Shown here in pieces: positions 21,016 through 31,934 of a DNA stretch of 47,119 bases. Position numbers and translations under genes: made by a program. The stretch is from Chara braunii (lineage: Eukaryota; Streptophyta; Charophyceae; Charales; Characeae): positions 4,373,207 to 4,420,325 of the forward strand of contig BFEA01000012.1 of the NCBI GenBank assembly GCA_003427395.1, in the 5' to 3' direction. The notes under the pieces are model-generated. The model did not search any database. It was given only the letters and a program-made list of their open reading frames with translations, and was not told the origin of the DNA. Every line of letters begins with the position of its first letter. Positions within the stretch are counted from its first letter, which is position 1.

Positions 21016-22744
21016 ATCACTAGAGACCCATACATCGATTGCAAAGAGGAAGCCAAGAGGGTTGGAAACGACGACGGCCTCTCTTCGTTTCTCTCCTCAT
21101 CGTGTGACTTGTGGTTTTCTGTTTCCTTCTCCGTTCACAATAAATAGTAACTTGATGGCGGAAGAGGAACGGAATCCCACACACACACAATACATCAGGA
21201 GAAACATTGACGTCATTTTTCTGCAATTGAAGAAGCGAGAGACTGCAAATACGAGAATACCAGTGGGATAGGCGGCGGGAGAGTGATTGGAGGTGGGTTG
21301 GAGTTGCTGTTGACAGCGCGTTCCTCCCCTTTGACTAAACGGAGACTGTCAGTCGACCACGAGGTCTAGAGACACGGTTGTCCGTCTCTGCAAAGGAATG
21401 TCCAAAGATCAACGACCACCTCTCGAACAAGGTTCAACAATCCTTAAACTATGGACTTCTCTCGACCGATGGCCTTACGGTACATACCTCCAGCCTGGCG
21501 CTCATCGATGATTGGTCAATCATTCACACACCTGAATCGGCGCCGGAAATCCAAAACCAGTCAAGGAAGCCACGAGTTTGCACGTCCCAATATCAATTTC
21601 CGAAAAGACTAAACATAGAGGGAGGGCTCGGGGTGGGGAAGGGAGGGGGAAAAGAGAGAGGGAGGGGGGGGGGGGGGGNGGGGGGNNGGNGAAGGGGNAA
21701 AAAGCAATTGAACGACGGACGGCCAGGTATGAAGAACATAACGAGAAATGAAACAGTCATGGAGTAGATCGAAGACGGAAGAGAGAACGGGAAAGACGAA
21801 AGGGAGGCAGAGGACCCAGAGAGAGAGAGAGCGGGTCTAAGGTGGACAAGCAGAGAGGGAGGAGGGCGGAACAAGGAGAGGAGAAAGAAGATTATATACA
21901 CAGAAGGAGCCAGGCAAACCAGAGGCAGAGGGGGGGAAAGAGGAAAAGAGATGGGACGAGGGACGGGGAAAGGAGTAGGAGAACGAGTAAGGGATTGCTG
22001 GCAGGGGAGTACGACGATTGAAGAGGACAGGAACCCAAAAACTAGAACGGAACGAGACACAGAGAGATAGAGAGAAGTGGAAAGAGACAGATGGACACAA
22101 CACAACTTGTGTTTGTGCCTCCTCGGAGCACGGCGGCACCGGGAGTAGCAACCAGAGGTCCCTACATAAACAGCAACAGAGCAGCAGAGGCAGGACACGC
22201 ATCAACGACAGCGGCGGGTACTAAACTGTGGCCAAGAAGCGAGTAGGCTCGGAAGAGAGAGTGCACCCCAATTCCAGAGGTTGGACGGCAACAAACATGG
22301 AGAGCAATGACGAGTAGGGGGAGGGGAGGGGGGAAGAGGTGGGAAAAGCAGGCCAAGGGATAGAGACGACACTCGAGATTACGTGGAACAGATCGGTAAC
22401 GTATCATCGTGCAAACAGAGAGCAGGAAGCAAGGCCACAAGGCGCAAGGCAACACAAATCGAAAGCAAATTTAACCAAGCAATCCCGCCAGCACGGCAAG
22501 CAAGGACGAAGGCAGGCAGGCAGGCAGACAGAGAGACAGACAGACAGACAGACAGACAGGCAAGCGAGCAAGCTTTTCAGCTTTCCCACTCGTCACTGGA
22601 ACCTTACTCCCTCTTCCAGTATCCATTTACCTCCCCCCGTTCCATCGGCTTTTCCAAGTGTCCAATGCATAATACGTATAAAAACTTATTCCCGCTGAAT
22701 AACAGTGCATTAGAAATTTGACCGCCTGGGTTCACGTGGCTTGT

Positions 22745-22792
<48 letters not shown>

Positions 22793-25283
22793 CGATCGAA
22801 ATCTCGGCGTATACGGTGCTGCGCAATGTACTGTGAAGCTGCGGCTCTAACGCCAGAGTTCTGTCGGATTTTCAACCCCCTCTGTGTGTGTATGTTGCCT
22901 AAGCCTACATTTCCACTACATTTCCACTAGATTTTCTAGTGCATTTCCACTAGATTCTAGTGCATTTCCCACTACATTTTCGCCTACATTTTCCAAGTGT
23001 CAGACAACGGATCAGTGAGCACTAATCGCCATCATATTGGTCTGAGGGCGCAGCGATTACGTATGGCACTGTTTTCAGACTCACTCTCACGAAGAGGTAG
23101 ACATGGTCCGCCCCTCGCACACCATCCCCCCATTCCGTCCGCATTCCTCCTCTCTGGCTGTTGTTTCCCTTCAGATTCCAGTTCAGTCTTCCTCACCCTT
23201 CGTCTTCGTTACCTGCCTACAGTGCTAATCGAGGGAGCGAAATATCATCATTGGGCATTTGGAAATATGAAAGAGGGAAGAATTATTATAAGAACGAACC
23301 AAACTGAAAGGAATAAAAAGAACAACAAAGAACCAAACAATCGGTACACAAGAGGAACGACTTGGTGACGTGGCATTCGAAAAGTGTAGGCAGCAAAAGA
23401 GACTATTATCACATATATTATATATCTATATATTCAGTCAGACAACAGCCATCGGACAAAAACAAAAGAAACAGTACCATCTACAAAACAAGTGATATCA
23501 CATCAGATATCAAACGCAGATGCCAGGGTGGCAAGGCAGGCAATAACCATCAGATACGACAAAAGAATAGAGAATAGTACTATTGATTGAATCCCCAACC
23601 AATCAAGCGCCCACACCCAATCAAACGCCCACGAGTACATCAAACGTCATCGTCCAGGGTAAATACGGAGGAGGCCGGGGGGGGGGGGGGAGAAATCCGA
23701 TCACAAAACTGAAAGCAGAGAGAAATATCTCATCCAACGACGGGCAGAGAGGGGCATAGTCTGCTCAAACCGAAACCGCAAAAAGACGTAAACAGCTCAC
23801 AGTCAATCCCTATCCCCCAGCCCTCTCTATCTCCCCCAACACCTCCTCTCTCCCACCTCCCACCTCCTCGAAAGAAACGCAAGATCAAAGGGGAAAAAAA
23901 CTGAAGTATTGTGCTCGACAGAACTCGGAGAGGAAAGATCAAAGGAAAAAAAATTCATGTATTCCTTCCCTCTCCCCCATTATTCATGTGTTGGGCAGTA
24001 CAAATAGTGCGAATATGGAAACAAAGAAATCATCCGGTGGTGTAAGTATAGTAATAATAATAAGACTCGATTTCATGAGTGCAAGACGAGTCGATTTCCT
24101 CCTAAATCGACCGCGGACAGTCATAATAGGTTCAGGACGTAAACGGAAGAAACAGTGGGATTGACCAACCAGCAGCAGGCACAGATAGATAGCTGGCATT
24201 CATGGCCCCTCAATTGTATGGGATAATCTCGGTGTCTGGCGGTCCCTCCATGTGTTGTTTGTTCGCTCAACCGCTTCAGATCGTCGTCTCTCCTCCTCCT
24301 CCCCCTCCTCCTCCTCCTCTCCCACCTCTCTCGCTCCCTCCCTATCCTCCTCCTCCTGCTACGACTCTTGCCCACCTCTCCTCTACTCTCCTTTCCGCTC
24401 CCCAACGCCGCCGTTTTGCGACATGCCACATATGGAATGTTTGGCAATTGGTATATTGCTATTTCCTTTGCGAGGATGCCGGCCGCACTGCTGCCTTCCT
24501 TCTTCTGCCTGGCCCTGGCCTAGGTAGTGACGATGATGACGATATGCATTCTACCTATCCAATTGAGTTCAGAGTTAACCTTCCCACTAATAACTGCAAC
24601 CCAACGAACCTTCTACCTACCAACCACTCTGCCAATGAGCATCACGAGACACGTGGTATGCCACACGGGGCTAACAGTGCGTTCGCCCTACAGAGACCCC
24701 CAGGGGGAAGAACAGTCCGACCATCCCCGCGCGGCAAGCTGGAGCTGACACATTCCGCGCAGCAAGCTGGAACTGCCACATCCCGACCGTCGATCTGCAC
24801 AAGCAGCTGCCACCGATACCTTATTTCACAACCAGTCCAACCACAATCACACTCCCGCCGAACAAATGAAAAATGGAAACACCCCAACACCTCTCTCAAG
24901 GCAAGACGATCGCACACTTCTCTCAGTGAAAGACCATCGCATCAAAAAAACGTCCGCGATAGTCGCGACGAATGCCGCCCAAGCGCAAAAGTTCAAAAAA
25001 AACGAAGATTACAAGTTACGAATAGTCCCGCCCCCGCCCTCCCCTACTGCTCTAACCAATCCAGAAATGGCGGTTTTTCTTCCCGCCGTTCAAAACCCGC
25101 GCGGCGCGCATACCGCCTAAATAGTCCGGGCCCACCTTCAGCTGGGGCTCTTTTTTTTCATTTTTTTGAAAAAGCACCTGTTCGCACTCCTGGCCAGGAG
25201 GCTACGCCATACCGCTTGCATTTGTCGCGTGGCAGGGTTACCGCATGGCAAATGTCCGGAACGGCATGAGGGGTTTATTAAAG

Positions 25284-25550
25284 GGGGTCGAGAAGGGGAG
25301 CAGAAGGGTGCGGTCGTTGTCGTCAGACCGACCGGTCATTGGGCGGTTGTGAGGGGGTCGAGGGGGTGAGCAGAAGGGTGCTGTCGTTGTTGTTGTTGTG
25401 AGACCTATCTGTTGTTGGGCGGTTGTGTGGGGATAGAGAGGGTGAGCAGAAGGGGGCGAGAGGGTGAGCAGAAGGGTGCTGTAGACCAGCCGGTCATTCG
25501 GCGGTTGTCAGGAGGTTGAGAGGGTGAGCAGAAGGGTGCGGTCGGGCGAA
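25284..25550. repeat. Tandem repeat, 70-80-bp unit
   Basis: GGTGAGCAGAAGGGTGC recurs four to five times with GGCGGTTGTG and GTCGTTGTTG blocks between. The units are imperfect and variable in length. Confidence 0.75.
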
Positions 25551-25682
25551 GGCTGTTATTTTTGGGCGTAGCTGGTGGGGGTTGTGGCATTGTGAGGGGG
25601 TCGAAATGTGGTGGTCGAAAAAGACGATAGGGCTGAGGCCGATCGAGGTGGGTGTTTTGTGAAGCGGGGCGGGTGGCAGTTG

Positions 25683-25782
25683 AAAGGAAACAAGGTGGTA
25701 GCCTCGACAGAGAGCCACGCGAAAGGAAACGAGGTGGTAGCCTCGACGGAGCCTCACCAAATGTACAAAATGAGAATGAATC
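25683..25782. repeat. Short duplication plus 31-bp match to the 17.8-kb repeat
   Basis: GAGGTGGTAGCCTCGAC-type units occur twice at 25,691-25,750. Positions 25,752-25,782 are the exact reverse complement of 17,982-18,012 in the 112-bp array. Confidence 0.7.
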
Positions 25783-26210
25783 CTCCTTTATAATAACGAA
25801 AGATACACTGCCATGATTTTTGTCTCCCTCAATCCCAAGCACCTCTGCTCCCTCCTCCAAGCTACCCTCTAGCGTATTCGCCATGTAAACTGCCCTCCTG
25901 AGTACCAGAATCCTGCAGAGGATCGCGGCGATCGCTCGTCCAGCATTCCAGATCAAACCTCCTCCTCCATCTCCCCATCATCGTTTTCCATCTCTTCTTC
26001 GTCGTCCTCTTCCTCCTCCTAATCACCATGATCACTATTATCACCATCATCACCATCATCACCGTCATCATCATCGTCCTCACTTACATCGCCGCCACCG
26101 TGAACATGCCAAAGTTTGCCAAGCGTTCGGCTAACACTCATGCCCTCTCAGTATCTTATTCCATCCAAAGGCAGTAAATGTGTTTCGCATGTATACCATT
26201 TGTACTATGC

Positions 26211-26212
<2 letters not shown>

Positions 26213-26281
<69 letters not shown>
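26213..26281. repeat. (CT)n microsatellite
   Basis: About 34 CT dinucleotides, upstream of the U6 retrocopy. Confidence 0.95.
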
Positions 26282-26282
<1 letters not shown>

Positions 26283-26362
26283 GAATGTGTCGGGGATTGT
26301 GAGTGTTCGGGGAGAGCGTTTCACACAACGAAAGTCATGTGCGAATGACCGCGGTCGTGTTG

Positions 26363-26509
26363 CTGGGTTAGTGCACTTCTTTTTTTTCATTCGGACTATT
26401 CTTTTTTCTTTTTTTTTTGCGTGTCATCCTTGCGCAAGGGCCATGCCAATCTTCTGTGTATCGTTTCAATTTTAACGGATGTACCAAAGGACACTGGGTT
26501 AGTGCACTT
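26363..26509 (-). pseudogene. U6 snRNA retrocopy (3'-truncated, A-rich tail, 16-bp target duplications)
   Basis: On the minus strand 26,492-26,419 reads as U6 snRNA from its 5' end (GTCCTTTGGTACATCC...) through TTGCGCAAGGATGACACGC, 74 bases, and stops before the U6 3' end. An A-rich tail follows (26,418-26,379), interrupted by a short unrelated segment. The insertion is flanked by the perfect duplication CTGGGTTAGTGCACTT at 26,363-26,378 and 26,494-26,509. The ACAGAGA region reads ACACAGA and the invariant AGC reads GGC, so it is not functional. The structure is that of a LINE-machinery retrocopy. Confidence 0.88.
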
Positions 26510-26804
26510 AGAAACATAAAATCCAAAAGAAAAATAGAGAAATGGAAAGAAAGAAAATAGAACGTGTTTGACACGTTCTAAAAAATGACATAGCACGATG
26601 AATGCATCCGATGGCCAAAAAAAAAAAAAAAAAAAAACAATTGCACGGCGGCCAATACCAAATCGCGCAATTTTTTTTAACCAATCACGGACCACAAAAT
26701 TTTGAAATACAGACCTGAGTTTGAATCCACAAGATTAAATCCGATAGGTTGGAACGACCTCTCGAAGGCCGCGCTGCAGAAGACTGACGTTTGAATCGCG
26801 AGGG

Positions 26805-28075
26805 AGGGTGGCAAGAGATCAAATTCAAAGAGCATGTCCTCCCTTTCGTCTCAATGTCGCAAATCTGAAAGACAAAGGGATAACGAGGTGGGTGAGCACC
26901 CAAGCGGTAAAATGGCAACATGTTGAAGGTCTGTTTGACTTAGATGATCTATGGGCGGAGGCTGAGCTGGGGATAGTGAAGGAAGCCTTGATGGTCGTTT
27001 CACGAATGAAAGCGACAAGTAGACAATGGAAGGAGAAAAAATGTCAGAAGGAAGTGGAAATGGTTGAATTGCAGATGAGTCAAGACCCTTTCCCTGACTC
27101 CTCTTGGTCAGAGAAAAGGAAAGAGGCGTTATGTCAACTGGAACCATTGGAATTGCAGAAACAGACTGACTGGCTTGAATGGCTAAACCTATGGGGCGCT
27201 GTCGGTTATGATTGAATGACGAAGCTAACTTTTTGTTTTTTTATTCTTAAACAAACGAAGTCACTAGTTAGGGAACCTATCCACCCTTTTGAATTAGAGG
27301 CGGCGGCAGCTTCCGACACAGAGAGCATGTGCTTTTATGCACTAGAATACTTTCGGGACATTGTATCTACCTGGCGTCCGTATGATCACTTTCACTTTGA
27401 CCTTTTGGTTGGGTCTCGATTCTGGGACAAGACCAAAGCTTGTACTGGGGCCAGTTCCGGAGTCAGTCTTGAAGCCCCTCTCACGAAATTAGAGTTCCTT
27501 CGAGCGGACAAACGAATGGCATTGGGCAAATGCCTAGGGATTGACGGCCTCCCTTTGGAATTGTTCCTTCGCTGATGGGACGATTTTGGGGCATTTTGTG
27601 CCAGATTTATAACAGAGCCTTGGAAAGTGGCTCCTTACCACCCAATTTGGTGAAGGGCGTGATCTCTCTCCTCTACAAAAAAATGGGACGATCTCTATTT
27701 TGAATGTAGCGTACAAAATACTTGCGAAAGCTTCAGCAATTAGGCTTGCCACAGTTCTTCCAAATCCGGTAGAATGGGAACAAGGGGCGTTTGTCAAAGG
27801 GAGATCAATTTTGAAAACATTATCATGATCATACAAGCATTGGAAGTAATTGGCCTAGAGAACAAAAAAAAAGGTCGTTGTGTTGCTACTCGACATGGAA
27901 AAGGCCTCTGACAAAGTCGAGTAGACCTTGGTTTCCACCACATTAGCCAAAATGGGTTTTGGTTGGCTCTTCTCGAATTGAAGTTTTGCCACGTATACTA
28001 AGGTCACGTCCATGGTTATGGTGAATGGGTGTCTCTCCGACGAGTTTCCCCGACCCATTTTTTGAGGTAGACAAA
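26805..28075 (+). pseudogene. Decayed LINE (non-LTR retrotransposon) reverse transcriptase fragment
   Basis: Frames in succession give the linker upstream of the RT domain (26,808-27,215), then KCLGIDGLPLELFL (about 27,529), LESGSLPPNLVKGVISLLYKK (frame shifted, about 27,620-27,680), ILNVAYKILAKASAIRL (about 27,700), EQGAFVKGRSI (about 27,780) and LLDMEKASDKVE (about 27,880). This is the order of an L1-type RT. At least four frame changes or stops break it, and the EKAFD position reads EKASD. The endonuclease and the catalytic YADD part are absent. The copy ends where the 95-bp array begins, so it is 3'-truncated or cut by the array. Confidence 0.88.
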
Positions 28076-28164
28076 TGGTTAACCGACCTTAAAATATTTG
28101 AAGAATCCTAATGGTGTTTATACAAAGAAATTTGTCACAACACATATGTAAAAGTGAGATATCC

Positions 28165-31100
28165 TTCATATACTTAGTCGTTTTTTAGGTTTTTATCCCT
28201 GGACTCTGGGCCATTCTTTGCTTTCGCCGAAAAATAGAGTCCAGAGTTTTCTTCCTTTTTTTTTTGATTAAACGTTTTTTAGGTTCTTATCCCTAAGCCC
28301 TGAGCCCTTCTTTGCTTTCACGAAAAGTACAGCCCATAGTTTTTTTTTTTTCCCCTTTGTATACTTGGTCGGTTTTTAGGTTTTTATCCCTATGTCATCG
28401 ACTCTTCTTTGTTTTCGACGAAAAATAGAGTCCGGAGTTTTTTTTTTGTTCCTTGTATACTTAGTCGTTTTTTAGGTACCTATCCCTAGGCTTAGAACCC
28501 TTCTTTGCTTTCGTTGAAAAATAGAGTCCAGAGTTTTCTTCTTTTTCATTGTATACTGAGTTGTTTTGTAGGTACTTATCCCTAGGCTTAGGGCCCTTCT
28601 TTGCTTTCGCTGAAAAATATAACCCATTTTTTTTTTTTTTTTTTTTACTTAGTTGTTTTTTAGGTACCCATCCCTAGGCATTGGGACCTTTTTTTCTTTC
28701 ACCGAAAAATAGAGTCCTAAGTTTTTTTTTTTTCCCCTTGTATACTTAGTCGATTTTTATATACCTATTTTTGCGCCCTGTGCCCTTCTTTGCTTTTGCC
28801 AAAAAATAGAGCCCAAAGTTTTTTTTTTTTTTTTTTTTACTTAGTCGTTTTTCTTTTGTACCTACCCTTAGGCCCTGGGCCTTTCTTAGCCTTCGTCGAA
28901 AAATAGAGCCCAGTTTTTTTTTTTTTCTTTGTATACTTAGTCATTTTTAAGGTACCTATCCCTAGGCCCTAGGCCCTTCTTTGCTTTCATCGAAAAATAG
29001 AGCCCAAAGTTTTATTTTTTTAAATACCTAGTCGTTTTTTAGGTACCTAATCCTATGCCCTTGGTCGTTCTTTGCTTTCGCCGAAAAATATAGCCCAGAG
29101 TTTTCTCTTCTTTCTTTGTATACTTAGTCGTTTTTTAAGTACCTATCTCTAGGCCTTGGGCCCTTCTTTGCTTTCGCCGAAAAATAGAGCCCAGAGTTTT
29201 TTTTTTATTTTTTTTATACTTAGCTAGGCTACCAACCGGGCCGCCTGGGTCCCGGGTGGCCGGTCCGTGCAAGGACAAGGGAAGGTCCCAACAAAAACAA
29301 AAACAAAAAAAACAAAAAAAATCTGAACAAAAACTATGTTATGCAGAAAACTAAACTAAACAACTTTTGCCTCAGCGTCACATTGCAATTCTTCACCAAA
29401 TTTAGATTTTTTTTTTTTTTTTTTTTTTTGTGTCCGACCGGGCAAATGACACCGGGCCACTCTGGTAGCCTAGATACTTAGTCGTTTCTTAGGTACCTAT
29501 CCTGAGTCATTGACCCTTTTTTGCTTTCGCCGAAAAATACAGGCCAGAGGGTTTGTTTTTTTTTTTGCCTTGTTTCTTGAGTATAATTTCATTTCGATAT
29601 CGAAGACCCTTCCCTTTATAAACTTATACTTAATGGTTTCTTAGGTACATATCCCTAAGCCTTGGACCCTTCTTTGCTTTCACCGAAAAACAGAGCCCAT
29701 AGTTTTTTTTTGTCTTTGTATACTTAGTTCATTTTTAGATTTTTATTATTATGTCGTGGACCCTTCTTTACTTTCGCCGAAAAATACAACCCAAAGTTTT
29801 TTTTTATTTTTATACTTAGTCGTTTTGTAGGTTTTAATCCCTAGGCCCAGGACCCTTCTTTGTTTTCACCAAAAAATACATCCGAGAGTTTTTTTTTTTT
29901 GTATACTTAGTCGTTTTTTAGGTACCTATGGTAGGCCCCAGATCCTTCTTTGCTTTCGCCAAAAAATAGAGCCAAGAGTTTTTTTTTTTTTCTTACTAAG
30001 TCATTTTTTAGGTACGTATCCCTAGGCCTCAGACCCTTCTTTGCTTTCGCCGAAAAATACAGCCTAGAGTTTTCTTTTTTTTTCCTTGCATACTTAGTTT
30101 TTGTTTAGATACCTATCCCTAGGCCCTGGACCCTTTTTTGTTTTCGCTGAAAAATAAAGCCCAGAGTTTTATTATTTTTCTTTATATACTTAGTCGTTTT
30201 TTATGTTCTTATCCCTAGGCTATGGGCTCTTCGTTGTTTTCGCTGAAAATACAGTCCAGTGTTTTCTTTCTTTGTATATTGAGTCATTTTTTAGATTTTT
30301 ATCCCTAGGCCCTGGACCCTTATTTGCTTTCGCTGAAAAATAGAGCCAGAGTTTTTTTTTTTTTCTATACTTAGCCATTTTGTAGTTACCTATCCCTAGA
30401 CCATAGGCCCTTCTTTGCTTTCGCCGAAAAATTGAGCCCAGCGTTTTTTTTGTTTTTTTGTTTTTACTCAGTCGTTTTTTAGGTACCTATCCCCAGGCTC
30501 TAGAGCCTTCTTTGCTTTCGTCGGAAAATAGAACCCAAAGTTTTTTTTTTTTTCTTCAAATACTCAGTCTATTTTAGTTACCTATCAATCTGCCCCTAGG
30601 CCTTTCTATGCTTCCACCGAAAACTAGAACCCGGAGTTTTGTTTTTTTTCTTCGTATACTTAGTCGTTCCACAAGACGTATACATTTACCCGTATGCACT
30701 TCTTTACTTTCGTTGAAAAATAAAGCCCTCGTTTTTTTTTGTTTTTTCTTTTATAACTTAATCGTTTTACAACACTTATGCGTCTACCCCTAAGACCTTT
30801 TTTCCGTTCGCTCGAAAATAGAGCCCGAAGTTTATTTTTTCTTCGTTTATGCAGTCGTTTTCAATGACTTATCCCTCTACCCCTTGGCCCTTCTTTGCTT
30901 TATCCGGAAAATAAAGCCCAAAGTTTTTTTTTTTGTCTTCTTCGTATATTTGGTCGTTTTACAACATGCATATCATTACCCCCGGACTCTTCTTTGCTTT
31001 CGAAAAAAAATAGGGCCTGAATTTTTTTTTTTTTTTTCTTTGTTTACTTAGTCATTTTTACGTACCTATCCCTCTCCCTCTATACTTCTTTTTACTTTTG

Positions 31101-31395
31101 TTGAAAAACAGATCTCGGAGTTTTATTTTTTTTCTACATATACTTAGTCATTTTTAATTATTTATTCCTCTACCGCAAAACCCTTATTTGCCTTCATTGA
31201 AAAATGCACTCGAGAGGATTTTTTTTTTTTTTTAACGTAGTTATTTTTAATTTCTTATTCGTCCATCACTAGACCCTTCTTTGTCGTCGTAGAAAAATAC
31301 ACCACAAACAATTCATTTTTTTCTTTATATGCTTGGTCATTTTTAATTACCCTTTTCTGTACTACTAGATCTTTCTTTGCCTTCTGCGAAAAATC
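28165..31395 (+). repeat. Satellite-like array of about 95-bp units, direct arm (about 31 units)
   Basis: Units run TATACTTAGTCGTTTTTTAG, GTACCTATCCCTAGGCCC, TTCTTTGCTTTCGCCGAAA, then AAATAGAGCCCAGAG and a T run of 8-20. Spacing is mostly 91-99 bp. I counted 31 units from the GAAAAAT core. Divergence grows towards 31.4 kb. A 253-bp transposon interrupts it at about 29.22-29.48 kb. It encodes nothing recognisable. Confidence 0.95.
29214..29482 (-). mobile_element. 253-bp CTAGGCTACCA element nested in the array
   Basis: The element begins CTAGGCTACCA and ends TGGTAGCCTAG, perfect 11-bp inverted repeats. It is flanked on both sides by ATACTTAG, an 8-bp duplication of array sequence. Its left subterminal part matches the inverted right end of the 927-bp element at 10 kb (AGGGAAGGTCCCA shared), so it lies in the opposite orientation. 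It is a short, internally deleted relative. Confidence 0.9.
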
Positions 31396-31934
31396 AAAAT
31401 GTAATATGGACAGGGGGAAACAAGTAAATAACGTAGGAAAAAACTATCAAATAACTAAGATATAAAATATATTTAAAAAAACAAAACAGATGGAAGAAAA
31501 AAAACTTCAAAAAAAAAAAGTTCAATTTTTGAAAAAAATACAAATTCAAAATCACATAAATAGAGTACGCTGCCAAAACTTTGTTCATCAAGGGCACAAG
31601 TCCGTCATTGGCCTGCTGTGCACTCTGAGTATCAAACGAAATGATTTAATTAGCTTGTTCCCCTCGGTCAGTGTTGGTAGGGTCTATGATCATTTCGACT
31701 ATGTTTGTATGTGTGTTTGTGTGTGTCTATGTTTTTGTATATGTTTATGTGTGTGTTGACCTCAACCACAACTGCTGCTTGATGTGGGTTGGACAAATAA
31801 CAAGTCATTCGTACTGAAATAGTGGTAGCAACCTAGCAGGGATCCTCTGCCAAGGCCGAGGAACACTAGTAGGTAGATATTGAAAGGTAAGATTAAAATA
31901 AGAATATAATTTAACTATATTAACAAAAGAAAAT
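31396..31934. other. Spacer between the inverted array arms
   Basis: About 540 bp, A-rich at the left, with a TG-rich run (TATGTGTGTT, 31,700-31,760). The middle, about 31,560-31,690, has ordinary composition. No coding frame with a recognisable motif. Confidence 0.7.

Larger units (their letters stand above)
21016..26200. other. Intergenic or intronic stretch, microsatellites only
   Basis: It contains a purine-rich zone with a poly-G run (21,600-22,100), (CAGA)n (about 22,525-22,560), (CA)n (22,747-22,790), poly-G (about 23,678), CCT/TCC runs (24,290-24,360) and an ATC/CAC trinucleotide run (about 26,030-26,080). A 355-codon plus-strand frame (24,202-25,269) has no recognisable motif and starts in a poly-proline microsatellite; I do not call it. 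Confidence 0.55.

Noticed and set aside
21593-22198. 201-codon minus-strand frame rich in Ser/Leu/Pro
   Set aside because: It is a shadow of a purine-rich repeat zone and contains ambiguous bases.
24202-25269. 355-codon plus-strand open frame
   Set aside because: Begins before a CCT microsatellite giving poly-proline, has no recognisable domain, and lacks convincing start or splice context. A protein search would be needed to revive it.
25405-25956. 183-codon minus-strand frame
   Set aside because: Much of it is coded by the 70-80-bp tandem repeat and by the dispersed 31-bp module; no known motif.
26419-26492. Functional U6 gene
   Set aside because: The 3' end is missing, the invariant AGC is changed, and target duplications with an A-rich tail mark a retrocopy.
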